NCBI GenBank assembly: GCA_020634335.1
Contig: JACKBY010000020.1
Span: 1 to 63,604, forward strand
Source of the DNA: Promineifilum sp.
GTDB lineage: Bacteria; Chloroflexota; Anaerolineae; Promineifilales; Promineifilaceae
Length of the DNA: 63,604 nucleotides
Reading direction: 5' to 3'
Of this stretch, positions 50,284 through 57,274 are shown piece by piece. Each line of letters starts with the position of its first letter. Within the stretch, counting starts at the first letter, position 1. The notes under the pieces were generated by a model, which was given only the letters and a program-made list of their open reading frames with translations, did no database searches and was not told where the DNA came from. The position numbers and the translations under genes were made by a program.

Positions 50284-50697
50284 ATGAAGTATAAGCATAT
50301 AGTCTTGGCCGTCCTGGCCGTGTTGGTAATGAGCCTGGTGCTGGTTGCTTGTGGTGGTGGCGGCGGCGGAGCAACAACCGTTACCGAAGCACCTCCAGCA
50401 TCGCCTACTCCTTCCGGCGACCCGGTGGCCGGCAAGGCGCAATTCGACACCGTTTGCATCGCCTGCCACGGGCCGGGCGGCGTCGGCGTTGAGGGCTTGG
50501 GCAAACCGTTCACGACCAGCGAGTTCCTGCTGACGGTCAACGATCAGGAATTGCTGGAGTTCGTCAAGACCGGGCGGCCGATTGGTCACCCCGACAATAC
50601 GACCGGGGTCGACATGCCTCCTAAGGGCGGCAATCCCGCATTAACGGATGATCAATTACTTGACATCATCGCCTATATCCGTACCCTCCACGAGTAG
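50284..50697 (+). CDS. Lipoprotein monoheme cytochrome c (class I)
   Basis: A 137-aa electron carrier with a lipoprotein signal (lipobox LVAC followed by six Gly), a short Pro/Ser/Thr linker, and a cytochrome c domain with the heme motif CIACH near residue 58 and the axial Met in GVDMPPKGG. Inferred role: passes electrons from the quinol-oxidising complex to the CuA site of NosZ, both tethered to the membrane. Start fixed by AGGAG and the signal peptide. A very large inverted repeat follows 10 nt after the stop. Confidence 0.9.
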   Translation: MKYKHIVLAVLAVLVMSLVLVACGGGGGGATTVTEAPPASPTPSGDPVAGKAQFDTVCIACHGPGGVGVEGLGKPFTTSEFLLTVNDQELLEFVKTGRPIGHPDNTTGVDMPPKGGNPALTDDQLLDIIAYIRTLHE

Positions 50698-50706
50698 ACT
50701 AAGGTT

Positions 50707-50772
50707 GGTCTGACAGATTAAGGGATTCATTCAGAAATACTCTGGATGCTCAATCCCTTAGTCTGTCAGACC
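50707..50772 (+). repeat. Inverted repeat with 21-bp arms after the cytochrome c gene
   Basis: 50707-50727 and 50752-50772 are reverse complements at 20 of 21 positions (GGTCTGACAGA...GGGATT) around a 24-nt loop. It lies 10 nt after the cytochrome stop and 22 nt before the next likely start. No T-run follows. It may be a processing/stabilising hairpin, a partial terminator, or a small palindromic mobile repeat; other genomic copies were not searched. Confidence 0.75.
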
Positions 50773-50793
50773 CCTTATCGGCGATGCGAGACG

Positions 50794-51063
50794 ATGAAGG
50801 CGGTAATGCCCATGAGCGACAAGATGCTGCCTACGACTGAAGTGTTGAGCAATATGATAATTACCGAGGTGCTGGACCGCTGGCCGCAGACGGCCGACGT
50901 CTTTCACAATCACGCCATGGCCTGCGTCGGCTGTGCTGTGGCGCCCTTCTTCACGATCAACGATGCCGCGCTGGTTTATCAGCTGGCACCGGAGCAGTTC
51001 GTGGAAGAGCTATTGGTGATTATCCAAAAACAGAGCATTGAACGAAAACCTACAAATGAGTGA
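50794..51063 (+). CDS. DUF1858 domain protein
   Basis: A small protein (89 aa from 50794; ATGs at 50806 and 50812 are also possible and the last matches the usual family N-terminus best). It carries the DUF1858 core: VLSNMIITEVLDRWPQTADVFHNH followed by MACVGCAVAPF with a CxxC pair. DUF1858 domains occur in disulfide/redox proteins and beside Fe-S or NO-repair proteins; function unproven. It overlaps the cupin gene by 8 nt and belongs to the nos locus by position. Confidence 0.8.
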   Translation: MKAVMPMSDKMLPTTEVLSNMIITEVLDRWPQTADVFHNHAMACVGCAVAPFFTINDAALVYQLAPEQFVEELLVIIQKQSIERKPTNE

Positions 51064-51376
51064 GAACTACGATTTATTTCCCAACCTCCTAGAGATGGCT
51101 CCGGTTGTGCCCGAAGGCTCAATCCTCAGCCGCACCTTCTACAAGGACGAACGATTGAGCGCCATCCTGTTCAGCTTTGCCGCCGGCGAGGAACTATCCG
51201 AACACACCTCTGCCTATCCGGCGATTCTGCACTTTCTGAGTGGTCGCGCCCACCTGAAACTGGGCGAGGACGAATCCATTGTCGAAGCAGGGGCCTGGGC
51301 GCGCATGGCTCCCAAGTTACCCCACACCGTTGTGGCGGAAACACCCGTTGTGATGTTACTGCTGATGCTTCGCTAA
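51056..51376 (+). CDS. Small cupin-domain protein
   Basis: A 106-aa single-cupin protein starting at the ATG 51056, within the end of the DUF1858 gene. Cupin motif 1 is reduced (FAAGEELSEHTSAYPAILHFLSG, one His and Glu) and motif 2 is seen as ARMAPKLPHTVVAE. It may bind a metal or sense a ligand. DUF1858-cupin pairs are known to me from redox/NO-related neighbourhoods, but the function is not established. No separate ribosome-binding site; probably translationally coupled. Confidence 0.82.
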   Translation: MSENYDLFPNLLEMAPVVPEGSILSRTFYKDERLSAILFSFAAGEELSEHTSAYPAILHFLSGRAHLKLGEDESIVEAGAWARMAPKLPHTVVAETPVVMLLLMLR

Positions 51377-51470
51377 CCCGTTCAAAGGGCCTCTGGTCGT
51401 TCGCGAAATCGCTCCGGTACCCGGCCGCCCCTTTGTCGGCCCGGGGCCAGGAACTGGCATCTCCAAATCC

Positions 51471-52565
51471 ATGCATCGCTTACCGATCTTATTGCTGGCG
51501 ATCATCGCCTTGTTATTTGCCATTTGGGCTGGGCTGCTGCGGGCGGGCTGGAGTTGGCCGCCCGTTCAACCGGATCTGGCGGCGGCGCATGGGCCCCTGA
51601 TGGTTTCCGCATTTCTCGGCACAGTCATTGGGTTGGAGCGGGCTGTGGCCCTGGATAGAAAAGCTGCCTATCTGGTGCCGCTGTTATCGGCGCTGGGCGG
51701 CCTGCTGTTAATCACGGGCCTGTCGTGGATGGGGGCGGGGTATTTGCTCGCGTTGGCCGCCGCCGGCCTGGTCATCCTGTTCAGCCTCATCGTCCGGCAA
51801 CACACGGCTATCTACACGATCACGATGGCGTTAGGTTCCCTCGCCTGGCTGATCGGCAACCTGTGGCAAGTGGCAGGGCAACCGATCTACATTGTCACGC
51901 CGTGGTGGATCGCCTTTCTCGTCCTCACCATCGCCGGCGAACGGCTGGAGTTAAGCCGGGTCTTACGCCTGTCGAACCGCACGATCCACTGGTTTGTCGT
52001 GGCTACGGCTATTTTCCTGGCCGGCGTCGTCTGGTCAAGGTTCAACTACGATACCGGAACGCGACTGACTGGGCTGGGCATGATTTTGCTGGCGGCCTGG
52101 TTGATGATCTTCGACATCGCGCGCCGCAATTTGCGGCATCGGGACCTGACGCGGTTCATCGCCTATGCCCTGTTCGGCGGCTACATTTGGCTGGGGACAG
52201 GAGGCCTGCTGTGGTTGGTCTATGGCGGCGTTCCAGCCGGCCCACTCTACGACGCCGTCTTGCATAGCGTGTTCCTCGGCTTCGTCTTTGCCATGATATT
52301 CGGTCACGCGCCACTGATATTTCCATCGGTCCTCCAACGGCCGATGGCCTATCTCCCGTCCTTCTACCTGCCGTTGATCTTTCTCCATCTGTCCCTTGTG
52401 ATGCGCATTACCGGCGACCTGATCAACAATATTCCCTTGCGGCAGTGGGGCAGCCTGTTGAACGGACTCACCTTACTGCTCTTCCTCCTCATTACGGCCA
52501 CAGCACTGGCCCAAGGAAGCAAAAACCAGGCCCCGGATGCCGCGCCGCCGAAGGCACCGGCATAA
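51471..52565 (+). CDS. NnrS-like multi-pass membrane protein
   Basis: A 364-aa very hydrophobic protein with about ten to twelve helices. Two His-bearing helices are prominent: LAAAHGPLMVSAFLGTVIG near residue 36 and LHSVFLGFVFAMIFGHAPLIF near 262, resembling the heme/copper-binding NnrS family that accompanies denitrification genes. NnrS is linked to NO stress and heme-copper handling. The family call rests on pattern and context. It follows the cupin by 94 nt and precedes the two mini oxidase-like genes by 37 nt. Confidence 0.65.
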   Translation: MHRLPILLLAIIALLFAIWAGLLRAGWSWPPVQPDLAAAHGPLMVSAFLGTVIGLERAVALDRKAAYLVPLLSALGGLLLITGLSWMGAGYLLALAAAGLVILFSLIVRQHTAIYTITMALGSLAWLIGNLWQVAGQPIYIVTPWWIAFLVLTIAGERLELSRVLRLSNRTIHWFVVATAIFLAGVVWSRFNYDTGTRLTGLGMILLAAWLMIFDIARRNLRHRDLTRFIAYALFGGYIWLGTGGLLWLVYGGVPAGPLYDAVLHSVFLGFVFAMIFGHAPLIFPSVLQRPMAYLPSFYLPLIFLHLSLVMRITGDLINNIPLRQWGSLLNGLTLLLFLLITATALAQGSKNQAPDAAPPKAPA

Positions 52566-52602
52566 AGAGTAACCGAGGATGCATCCATTTACGTGGTGAT
52601 AA

Positions 52603-53034
52603 ATGCCTTTACTTTCTCGCTGGCACATTAAATCGGCGTTCGTCTACCTGGCCGTCGCCCTGCTCTTGGGTATAGCGCTTTCGATGGGAGCAATCGTCCA
52701 GCTGCCGAATTGGCTGGCCTACTTGTCCCCCGCATTTTTTCACCTGATCATGGTCGGCTGGGTGACACAGATGATCTTCGGCGTCATCTTCTGGATGTTT
52801 CCCATTATCACCCGGGCGCGGCCTCGAGGAAATGAGTCCCTTGGCTGGGCCACATATATTCTTTTGAATGTCGGCCTGATTTTGCGCGTCTTCTGCGAGC
52901 CGCTCAATGCCATGAATCCACTGGATATTTGGGGCTGGGGGTTGGTCGCTTCCGCTTTGTTTCAATGGCTGGCGGCCGTATTCTTTGTCTACAACACTTG
53001 GCCGCGGGTCAAGGAACGCTATCGAAATGAGTAG
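52603..53034 (+). CDS. Four-helix heme-copper-oxidase-subunit-I-like mini protein A
   Basis: A 143-aa membrane protein of four predicted helices. Its central stretch AFFHLIMVGWVTQMIFGVIFWMFP resembles the HLHxxGW...GxxYWxxP segment of CcoN/NorB-type subunit I (metal-ligand helix), but the protein is only about a third of that subunit and has no other ligand His pairs. The next gene is a paralogue with the same N-terminal MPxLSxWxIK pattern. Probably a heme- or quinol-linked membrane subunit for the nos locus; this is inference. Starts at ATG 52603 with no strong ribosome-binding site. Confidence 0.65.
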   Translation: MPLLSRWHIKSAFVYLAVALLLGIALSMGAIVQLPNWLAYLSPAFFHLIMVGWVTQMIFGVIFWMFPIITRARPRGNESLGWATYILLNVGLILRVFCEPLNAMNPLDIWGWGLVASALFQWLAAVFFVYNTWPRVKERYRNE

Positions 53035-53037
53035 AGT

Positions 53038-53445
53038 ATGCCTAGCCTGAGTCAATGGTACATCAAGCTATCGTTCGGCTACCTGCTGATGGGCTTCACC
53101 TTTGGGGCATTGCTCCTGGCCCATAAGGGCCAACCGCTGCATCCCGCACTCTGGAACTGGCTACCCGCCCACATCGAGTGGTTGCTCATCGGCTGGGTCG
53201 CCCAGCTCACACTGGGCATGGCCTTTTGGATCCTGCCGCGCTTCTGGAAAGAGCCGCGACGAGGCAACACAACCGGTGCGTATGTGGCTCTCGTCATGCT
53301 CAATGCGGGCATCTGGCTGGCTTCGTTGGGGCCGGTCTATCACCTGTCACCCTGGCTGCTGGTGGCTGGCCGGCTGTTGGAAGCCGGCGCGGCCATTGCC
53401 TTTGCCCATGCCGTCTTTCCGCGCGTGGTGGGCCGAGATGGATAA
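53038..53445 (+). CDS. Four-helix heme-copper-oxidase-subunit-I-like mini protein B
   Basis: A 135-aa paralogue of the preceding gene, starting 3 nt after its stop. It keeps the GWVAQLTLGMAFWILPRF segment and a His two helical turns earlier (PAHIEWLLIGW), with the His shifted relative to protein A (PAFFHLIMVGW). Four predicted helices. The tandem arrangement suggests a heterodimer that could rebuild a larger membrane bundle. Last gene of the nos locus; convergent with the next gene. Confidence 0.65.
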   Translation: MPSLSQWYIKLSFGYLLMGFTFGALLLAHKGQPLHPALWNWLPAHIEWLLIGWVAQLTLGMAFWILPRFWKEPRRGNTTGAYVALVMLNAGIWLASLGPVYHLSPWLLVAGRLLEAGAAIAFAHAVFPRVVGRDG

Positions 53446-53464
53446 TGGGGGTCGAAGCACCCAC

Positions 53465-53878
53465 TCAATCCAATAGTCCGGCCAATAGCGCTCCCAGACC
53501 GGCGATAATCAAAAAGACCGGCCAGACCGAGGCCCAACTCCATCCAAACAGAAAAATAGAGGCCACAAAGAACAGCATCAAGCTGCCAATTAGCGAGCCA
53601 CGGGCTTCGCCGTTGACACGACCTTCCTGGCGATATGCCCTGACAAAGTTGCCGAGGCTTCCAAAAGCCGGGATCAAGATGAACAAGGCCCACCAATTGT
53701 TCAGCCGAAAGTCGGTGAAATTGTTCAACAAGAAGTACGCGCCGATGCCAATGAGCACCAGGCCCGGAATCCAGCTTTTACCCGAGCCACTGTGCGCTTC
53801 AACCGATTTGTCCGCCTGATCATCCATCTCAGTCAATTCGCGTTCCAGATCTTTTAATTCATTGATGTTGTCGCCCAT
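53465..53878 (-). CDS. Small membrane protein (DUF5668-like)
   Basis: A 137-aa protein with an acidic N-terminal ~40 residues (INELKDLERELTEMDDQ, likely helical) and four hydrophobic segments in two pairs: SWIPGLVLIGIGAYFLLNN and WWALFILIPAF, then SLIGSLMLFFVASIFLFGW and VWPVFLIIAGLGALLAGLL. The pattern resembles DUF5668/LiaF-TM domains found with envelope-stress regulators; no function is known. Excellent ribosome-binding site (GGAGG, 8-nt spacing). Confidence 0.72.
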   Translation of the reverse strand: MGDNINELKDLERELTEMDDQADKSVEAHSGSGKSWIPGLVLIGIGAYFLLNNFTDFRLNNWWALFILIPAFGSLGNFVRAYRQEGRVNGEARGSLIGSLMLFFVASIFLFGWSWASVWPVFLIIAGLGALLAGLLD

Positions 53879-53984
53879 GGTCCTAACCTCCGCTACTCTA
53901 TACGCGAATCACTAAATCGGGTTGTAATTTAGGCGGGAAATGGATCAGCCACAACGGATTAGCCAGGTACCCAGGAGGGAGCGG

Positions 53985-54395
53985 CTAGGATCTGTCCCAG
54001 TTTTTATGCTCGACGAGCATGCAAGCGTTCTGAACCACGTCCAAGCCGGCGGCCTCGGCCTTTTGAGCGGCCGCCTCATTGGCTATGCCGAGTTGCATCC
54101 AAACGGCTTTCGCCCCGATTTCGATTGCCTGATCGACAAAGGGCGGAACGTTTTCGCTCCGCTGAAAAATGAGGACGAGGTCGACCGGCGTCGGCACCTC
54201 CCCCAGCGTCCCATACGCCGGTTCGCCACCCAATCCTTCGCCCACATTCGGGTTAACGGCATAGATCGCGTAACCCTGACGTTTCAGATATGCGGGGACA
54301 TAGTAACCGGCTTTCTGCGGGTTAGACGAAAACCCGACGACGGCAATGGTATTGGATTCGGCCATGATCTTTTCGATTGGCTGCTCATCTCGCAT
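53985..54395 (-). CDS. CoA-binding domain protein (YccU-like)
   Basis: A 136-aa Rossmann-type CoA_binding_2 protein from the ATG at 54395, chosen for GGAGGAA upstream; the longer frame to 54500 has no such site. Motifs: IAVVGFSSNPQKAGYYVPAYL (nucleotide loop), NPNVGEGLGGEPAYGTLGEVP, then AVWMQLGIANEAAAQ and CMLVEH. Related to the CoA-binding domain of succinyl-CoA synthetase. The role is unknown. A minus-strand promoter is visible upstream. Confidence 0.88.
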   Translation of the reverse strand: MRDEQPIEKIMAESNTIAVVGFSSNPQKAGYYVPAYLKRQGYAIYAVNPNVGEGLGGEPAYGTLGEVPTPVDLVLIFQRSENVPPFVDQAIEIGAKAVWMQLGIANEAAAQKAEAAGLDVVQNACMLVEHKNWDRS

Positions 54396-54459
54396 ATTGA
54401 TTCCTCCACGTGGAAATTTATGCTTATCCATGATCCGGACGCCGACGATCAGACAACCT

Positions 54460-54489
54460 ATAATAGACGCTTTCCAGATTTTATGGCAA
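54460..54489 (-). promoter_or_regulatory. Promoter of the CoA-binding protein gene
   Basis: On the minus strand TTGCCA (54489-54484), 18-bp spacer and TATTAT (54465-54460). The predicted start is near 54453, about 58 nt upstream of the ATG. Confidence 0.5.
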
Positions 54490-54585
54490 CCATTCATCAA
54501 TGAAGCAACGAAGCCACGCCTGGCGGGTTGTTACAATCGTGACATTCTACGCATTGGATTCATGACAAAATTCGCCAGCCTACAA

Positions 54586-54614
54586 TTGCCAATTCATCCG
54601 CCTTGGCATAAACT
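54586..54614 (+). promoter_or_regulatory. Promoter of pckA
   Basis: TTGCCA at 54586-54591, 17-bp spacer and TAAACT at 54609-54614, with the start near 54621 and a ~50-nt leader containing AGGAG before the ATG. Confidence 0.55.
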
Positions 54615-54670
54615 ATTTAGGAGCCAATCACGCGCGCACCCTCTTAACCCACTACTACAGGAGTAACGAC

Positions 54671-56275
54671 ATGCAGAATTTTGGCGCTTTTATCAGTGAC
54701 TATGGCGTCGAAAACCACGGGATCAAGAACCCCGGAACCGTCTACTGGAACTTAACCACCCCGATGCTCTATGAGCAGGCCACCCGCCGCAACGAAGCAA
54801 AAATCGCCCACCTGGGCCCCCTGATTGTGCAGACGGGCAGCCACACGGGCCGCTCGCCCAACGACAGGTTCATCGTCAAAGAACCCAGCAGTGAGGCGGA
54901 TATCTGGTGGGGAAAAATTAACCAACCCTTCTCGCAAGAGAACTTCGACTACCTCTACCGCAAGATGTTGGCCTATACCCAAAACCGCGACATCTACGTT
55001 TTTGATGGATTTGTGGGGGCCGATCCTAAATACAGGATGCCCATTCGCATCATCACCGAATACGCCTGGCACAATTTATTTGCCCGCAATATGTTCATCC
55101 GCGAGTTCAACCCGGAGAAATTGCGCACCCACAGGCCTGACTTCACGGTTATCGACATGCCGGGCCTAAAAGCCGAACCGGATCAGGACGGCACCAATAG
55201 CCAGACATTCATTCTGGTCGATTTCGGCCGGCGGCTCGTCCTCATCGGAGGCACCGAATATTCCGGCGAGATCAAGAAAAGCATCTTCACGGCCATGAAC
55301 TACTTCATGCCCAAGCAAGGCGTGATGTCCATGCATTGCAGTGCCAATTTCGGCGAAGACCGTGATGACGTTGCCCTGTTCTTTGGCCTCAGCGGAACCG
55401 GCAAGACCACCCTCAGCAGCGATCCCAACCGCATGCTCATCGGTGACGACGAACACGGTTGGAGTGATGACGGCGTCTTCAACTATGAGGGCGGATGCTA
55501 TGCCAAGGTCATCAATTTGGACCCGAAAGGCGAGCCTGAAATTTTCGAAACCACCCGCAAATTCGGCACTATCCTTGAAAATGTCATCATGGATACCAGC
55601 AACCGGCGCGTGAATCTCGATGATGGGTCGCTGACCGAAAACACCCGTTCCAGCTACCCCATCTCCCACGTGTCCAATGCCGTCCGTGATGGTGTGGCCG
55701 GCCACCCTAACAACGTGTTTTTCCTGACGGCCGACGCCTTCGGCGTTCTGCCGCCTATTTCACGACTAACAAATGCACAGGCCATGTACCATTTCCTGAG
55801 CGGCTACACGGCTAAGGTGGCGGGGACAGAACGCGGCATCACTGAACCCCAACCCAACTTCAGCACCTGCTTCGGCGCGCCGTTCATGCCGTTGCGTCCC
55901 GGCGTCTATGCTGAGCTTCTCGGCGAAAAAATCCGCAAACACGACGCCAAGGTGTGGCTCGTTAACACGGGTTGGACCGGCGGGCCACATGGCGTCGGCC
56001 GCCGCATGAAACTGGCGTACACACGCCGGATGATTACCGCCGCCCTAAACGGCGAGCTGGACGACGTGCCGATGCTGGAAGAACCATTCTTCGGGCTGCA
56101 AGTGCCACAACACGTTCCCGACGTGCCGGATGACATCCTGCTCTCGCGCAACACATGGAGCGACAAAGACGCTTATGATGCGCAGGCGAGCAAACTTGTT
56201 GGAATGTTCAAGGCGAACTTCAAACAATTTGAGGATCTGGTTACGGAGGAGATCAAGGCCGCCGGCCCCAGATAA
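54671..56275 (+). CDS. pckA: Phosphoenolpyruvate carboxykinase (ATP)
   Basis: Converts oxaloacetate and ATP to phosphoenolpyruvate and CO2, the entry to gluconeogenesis. 534 aa, usual length. Motifs: VQTGSHTGRSPNDRF near residue 55, HCSANFGED metal site, the ATP P-loop GLSGTGKTTLS near 240, DDEHGW, and ENTRSSYP. The ATP-type is distinguished from GTP-type by the P-loop and TGRSPNDRF. Own promoter and terminator, so monocistronic. Confidence 0.96.
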   Translation: MQNFGAFISDYGVENHGIKNPGTVYWNLTTPMLYEQATRRNEAKIAHLGPLIVQTGSHTGRSPNDRFIVKEPSSEADIWWGKINQPFSQENFDYLYRKMLAYTQNRDIYVFDGFVGADPKYRMPIRIITEYAWHNLFARNMFIREFNPEKLRTHRPDFTVIDMPGLKAEPDQDGTNSQTFILVDFGRRLVLIGGTEYSGEIKKSIFTAMNYFMPKQGVMSMHCSANFGEDRDDVALFFGLSGTGKTTLSSDPNRMLIGDDEHGWSDDGVFNYEGGCYAKVINLDPKGEPEIFETTRKFGTILENVIMDTSNRRVNLDDGSLTENTRSSYPISHVSNAVRDGVAGHPNNVFFLTADAFGVLPPISRLTNAQAMYHFLSGYTAKVAGTERGITEPQPNFSTCFGAPFMPLRPGVYAELLGEKIRKHDAKVWLVNTGWTGGPHGVGRRMKLAYTRRMITAALNGELDDVPMLEEPFFGLQVPQHVPDVPDDILLSRNTWSDKDAYDAQASKLVGMFKANFKQFEDLVTEEIKAAGPR

Positions 56276-56301
56276 CTTCTGTGCGCCATACGCCTAGGAA
56301 T

Positions 56302-56335
56302 GCCCGGTGACCGATCAAGCCACCGGGCTTTTTTT
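56302..56335 (+). terminator. Rho-independent terminator of pckA
   Basis: GCCCGGTG / CACCGGGC stem, 11-nt loop, followed by seven T. It starts 27 nt after the pckA stop. Confidence 0.93.
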
Positions 56336-56479
56336 CTTGGATCCAGACGGACTAATCAGGCAAACATGCCCCAGCCGGGCACGGCCGGGTGCCATCCGGC
56401 CGATCAGCAGAGACCAATCAACCCTTTCGATTAGGTTAATACTAAACTAGGGATTGGCTGCAATCGTCTTCGAACTTTG

Positions 56480-56485
56480 TATAAT
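56480..56485 (+). promoter_or_regulatory. -10 box of the Lon-domain gene
   Basis: A perfect TATAAT ending 19 nt before the ATG at 56505. The start would be near 56492, leaving a short leader with AGAGGA as ribosome-binding site. No convincing -35 was found at standard spacing. Confidence 0.5.
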
Positions 56486-56504
56486 CAAGGTAGAGGACCA
56501 TATC

Positions 56505-57164
56505 ATGAAGTCAAAGCTAGAAATGTATGAGCTACCACTGTTTCCGCTCAATGTCGTTCTTTTTCCCGGCATGCCTCTGCCGCTTCATATATTTGAAGAG
56601 CGGTACAAAGAAATGATGGCCGATTGCATTCGAGAGGGCCAACCGTTCGGCATCATTCATCTGGAAGAGAGCATCGATGACGGCACCCCCATGATTGGGG
56701 ACATCACCGTGGGCTGTACAGCGGAGATCGCCCAGGTTCAGCCGCTCGACCAAGGGCGGATGCTCATTATGGCCATCGGCCGCGAACGGTTTCGCGTGGT
56801 CGAGTTCAACCACGACAAACCCTATCTGGTGGGGCTGGTCACGCCAGCTCCCTTGGATATCGAGAATGAGGTCGCGGAGCAAGAGCAAGTTGAAGGATTG
56901 GAGCCACTGATGATCGAGTACCTGAACAAGCTGGCTATCGTCGGCAACGTCGACGTGGAAGCCCATCAGATACCTTCTGATCCGGAGGCGCTTATCTACA
57001 TGGCAGCGACATTGATTCAACTGCCCACGGCCGATAAGCAGGCCTTTCTGGCATTGGATCGGGCATCAGACCTGACACGGATGTTGCAGCGCTCCTATCG
57101 CCAGGAGTTATCGCTTATGCAAACGATTCCCTCGCAAGACATCGGCATTTTTTCTCTGAACTGA
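56505..57164 (+). CDS. Lon substrate-binding (LAN) domain protein
   Basis: A 219-aa stand-alone LON N-terminal domain without ATPase or protease. It begins YELPLFPLNVVLFPGMPLPLHIFEERYKEMM, the family signature (long motif at residues 7-37), and continues with the beta-rich fold (GTIAEI-like GCTAEIAQVQPL, GRERFRV) and a C-terminal helical part (YMAATLIQLPTADKQAFLAL). Start at 56505 preferred over 56454 because of AGAGGA and the -10 position. The function of such solo proteins is unclear. Confidence 0.9.
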   Translation: MKSKLEMYELPLFPLNVVLFPGMPLPLHIFEERYKEMMADCIREGQPFGIIHLEESIDDGTPMIGDITVGCTAEIAQVQPLDQGRMLIMAIGRERFRVVEFNHDKPYLVGLVTPAPLDIENEVAEQEQVEGLEPLMIEYLNKLAIVGNVDVEAHQIPSDPEALIYMAATLIQLPTADKQAFLALDRASDLTRMLQRSYRQELSLMQTIPSQDIGIFSLN

Positions 57165-57214
57165 TTACCGTCTCATCGAGAATGTCGGGCTAACCGATTA
57201 AGAGCACAACACAA

Positions 57215-57253
57215 AAAGGGCGCAAAGCCACATATATTGGCTTTGCGCCCTTT
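57215..57253. terminator. Bidirectional terminator
   Basis: Perfect 16-bp stem AAAGGGCGCAAAGCCA / TGGCTTTGCGCCCTTT around a 7-nt loop, with A-run on the left and T-run on the right, between convergent genes. Confidence 0.92.
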
Positions 57254-57274
57254 CGCGTTTCAATTAATGGTCGC

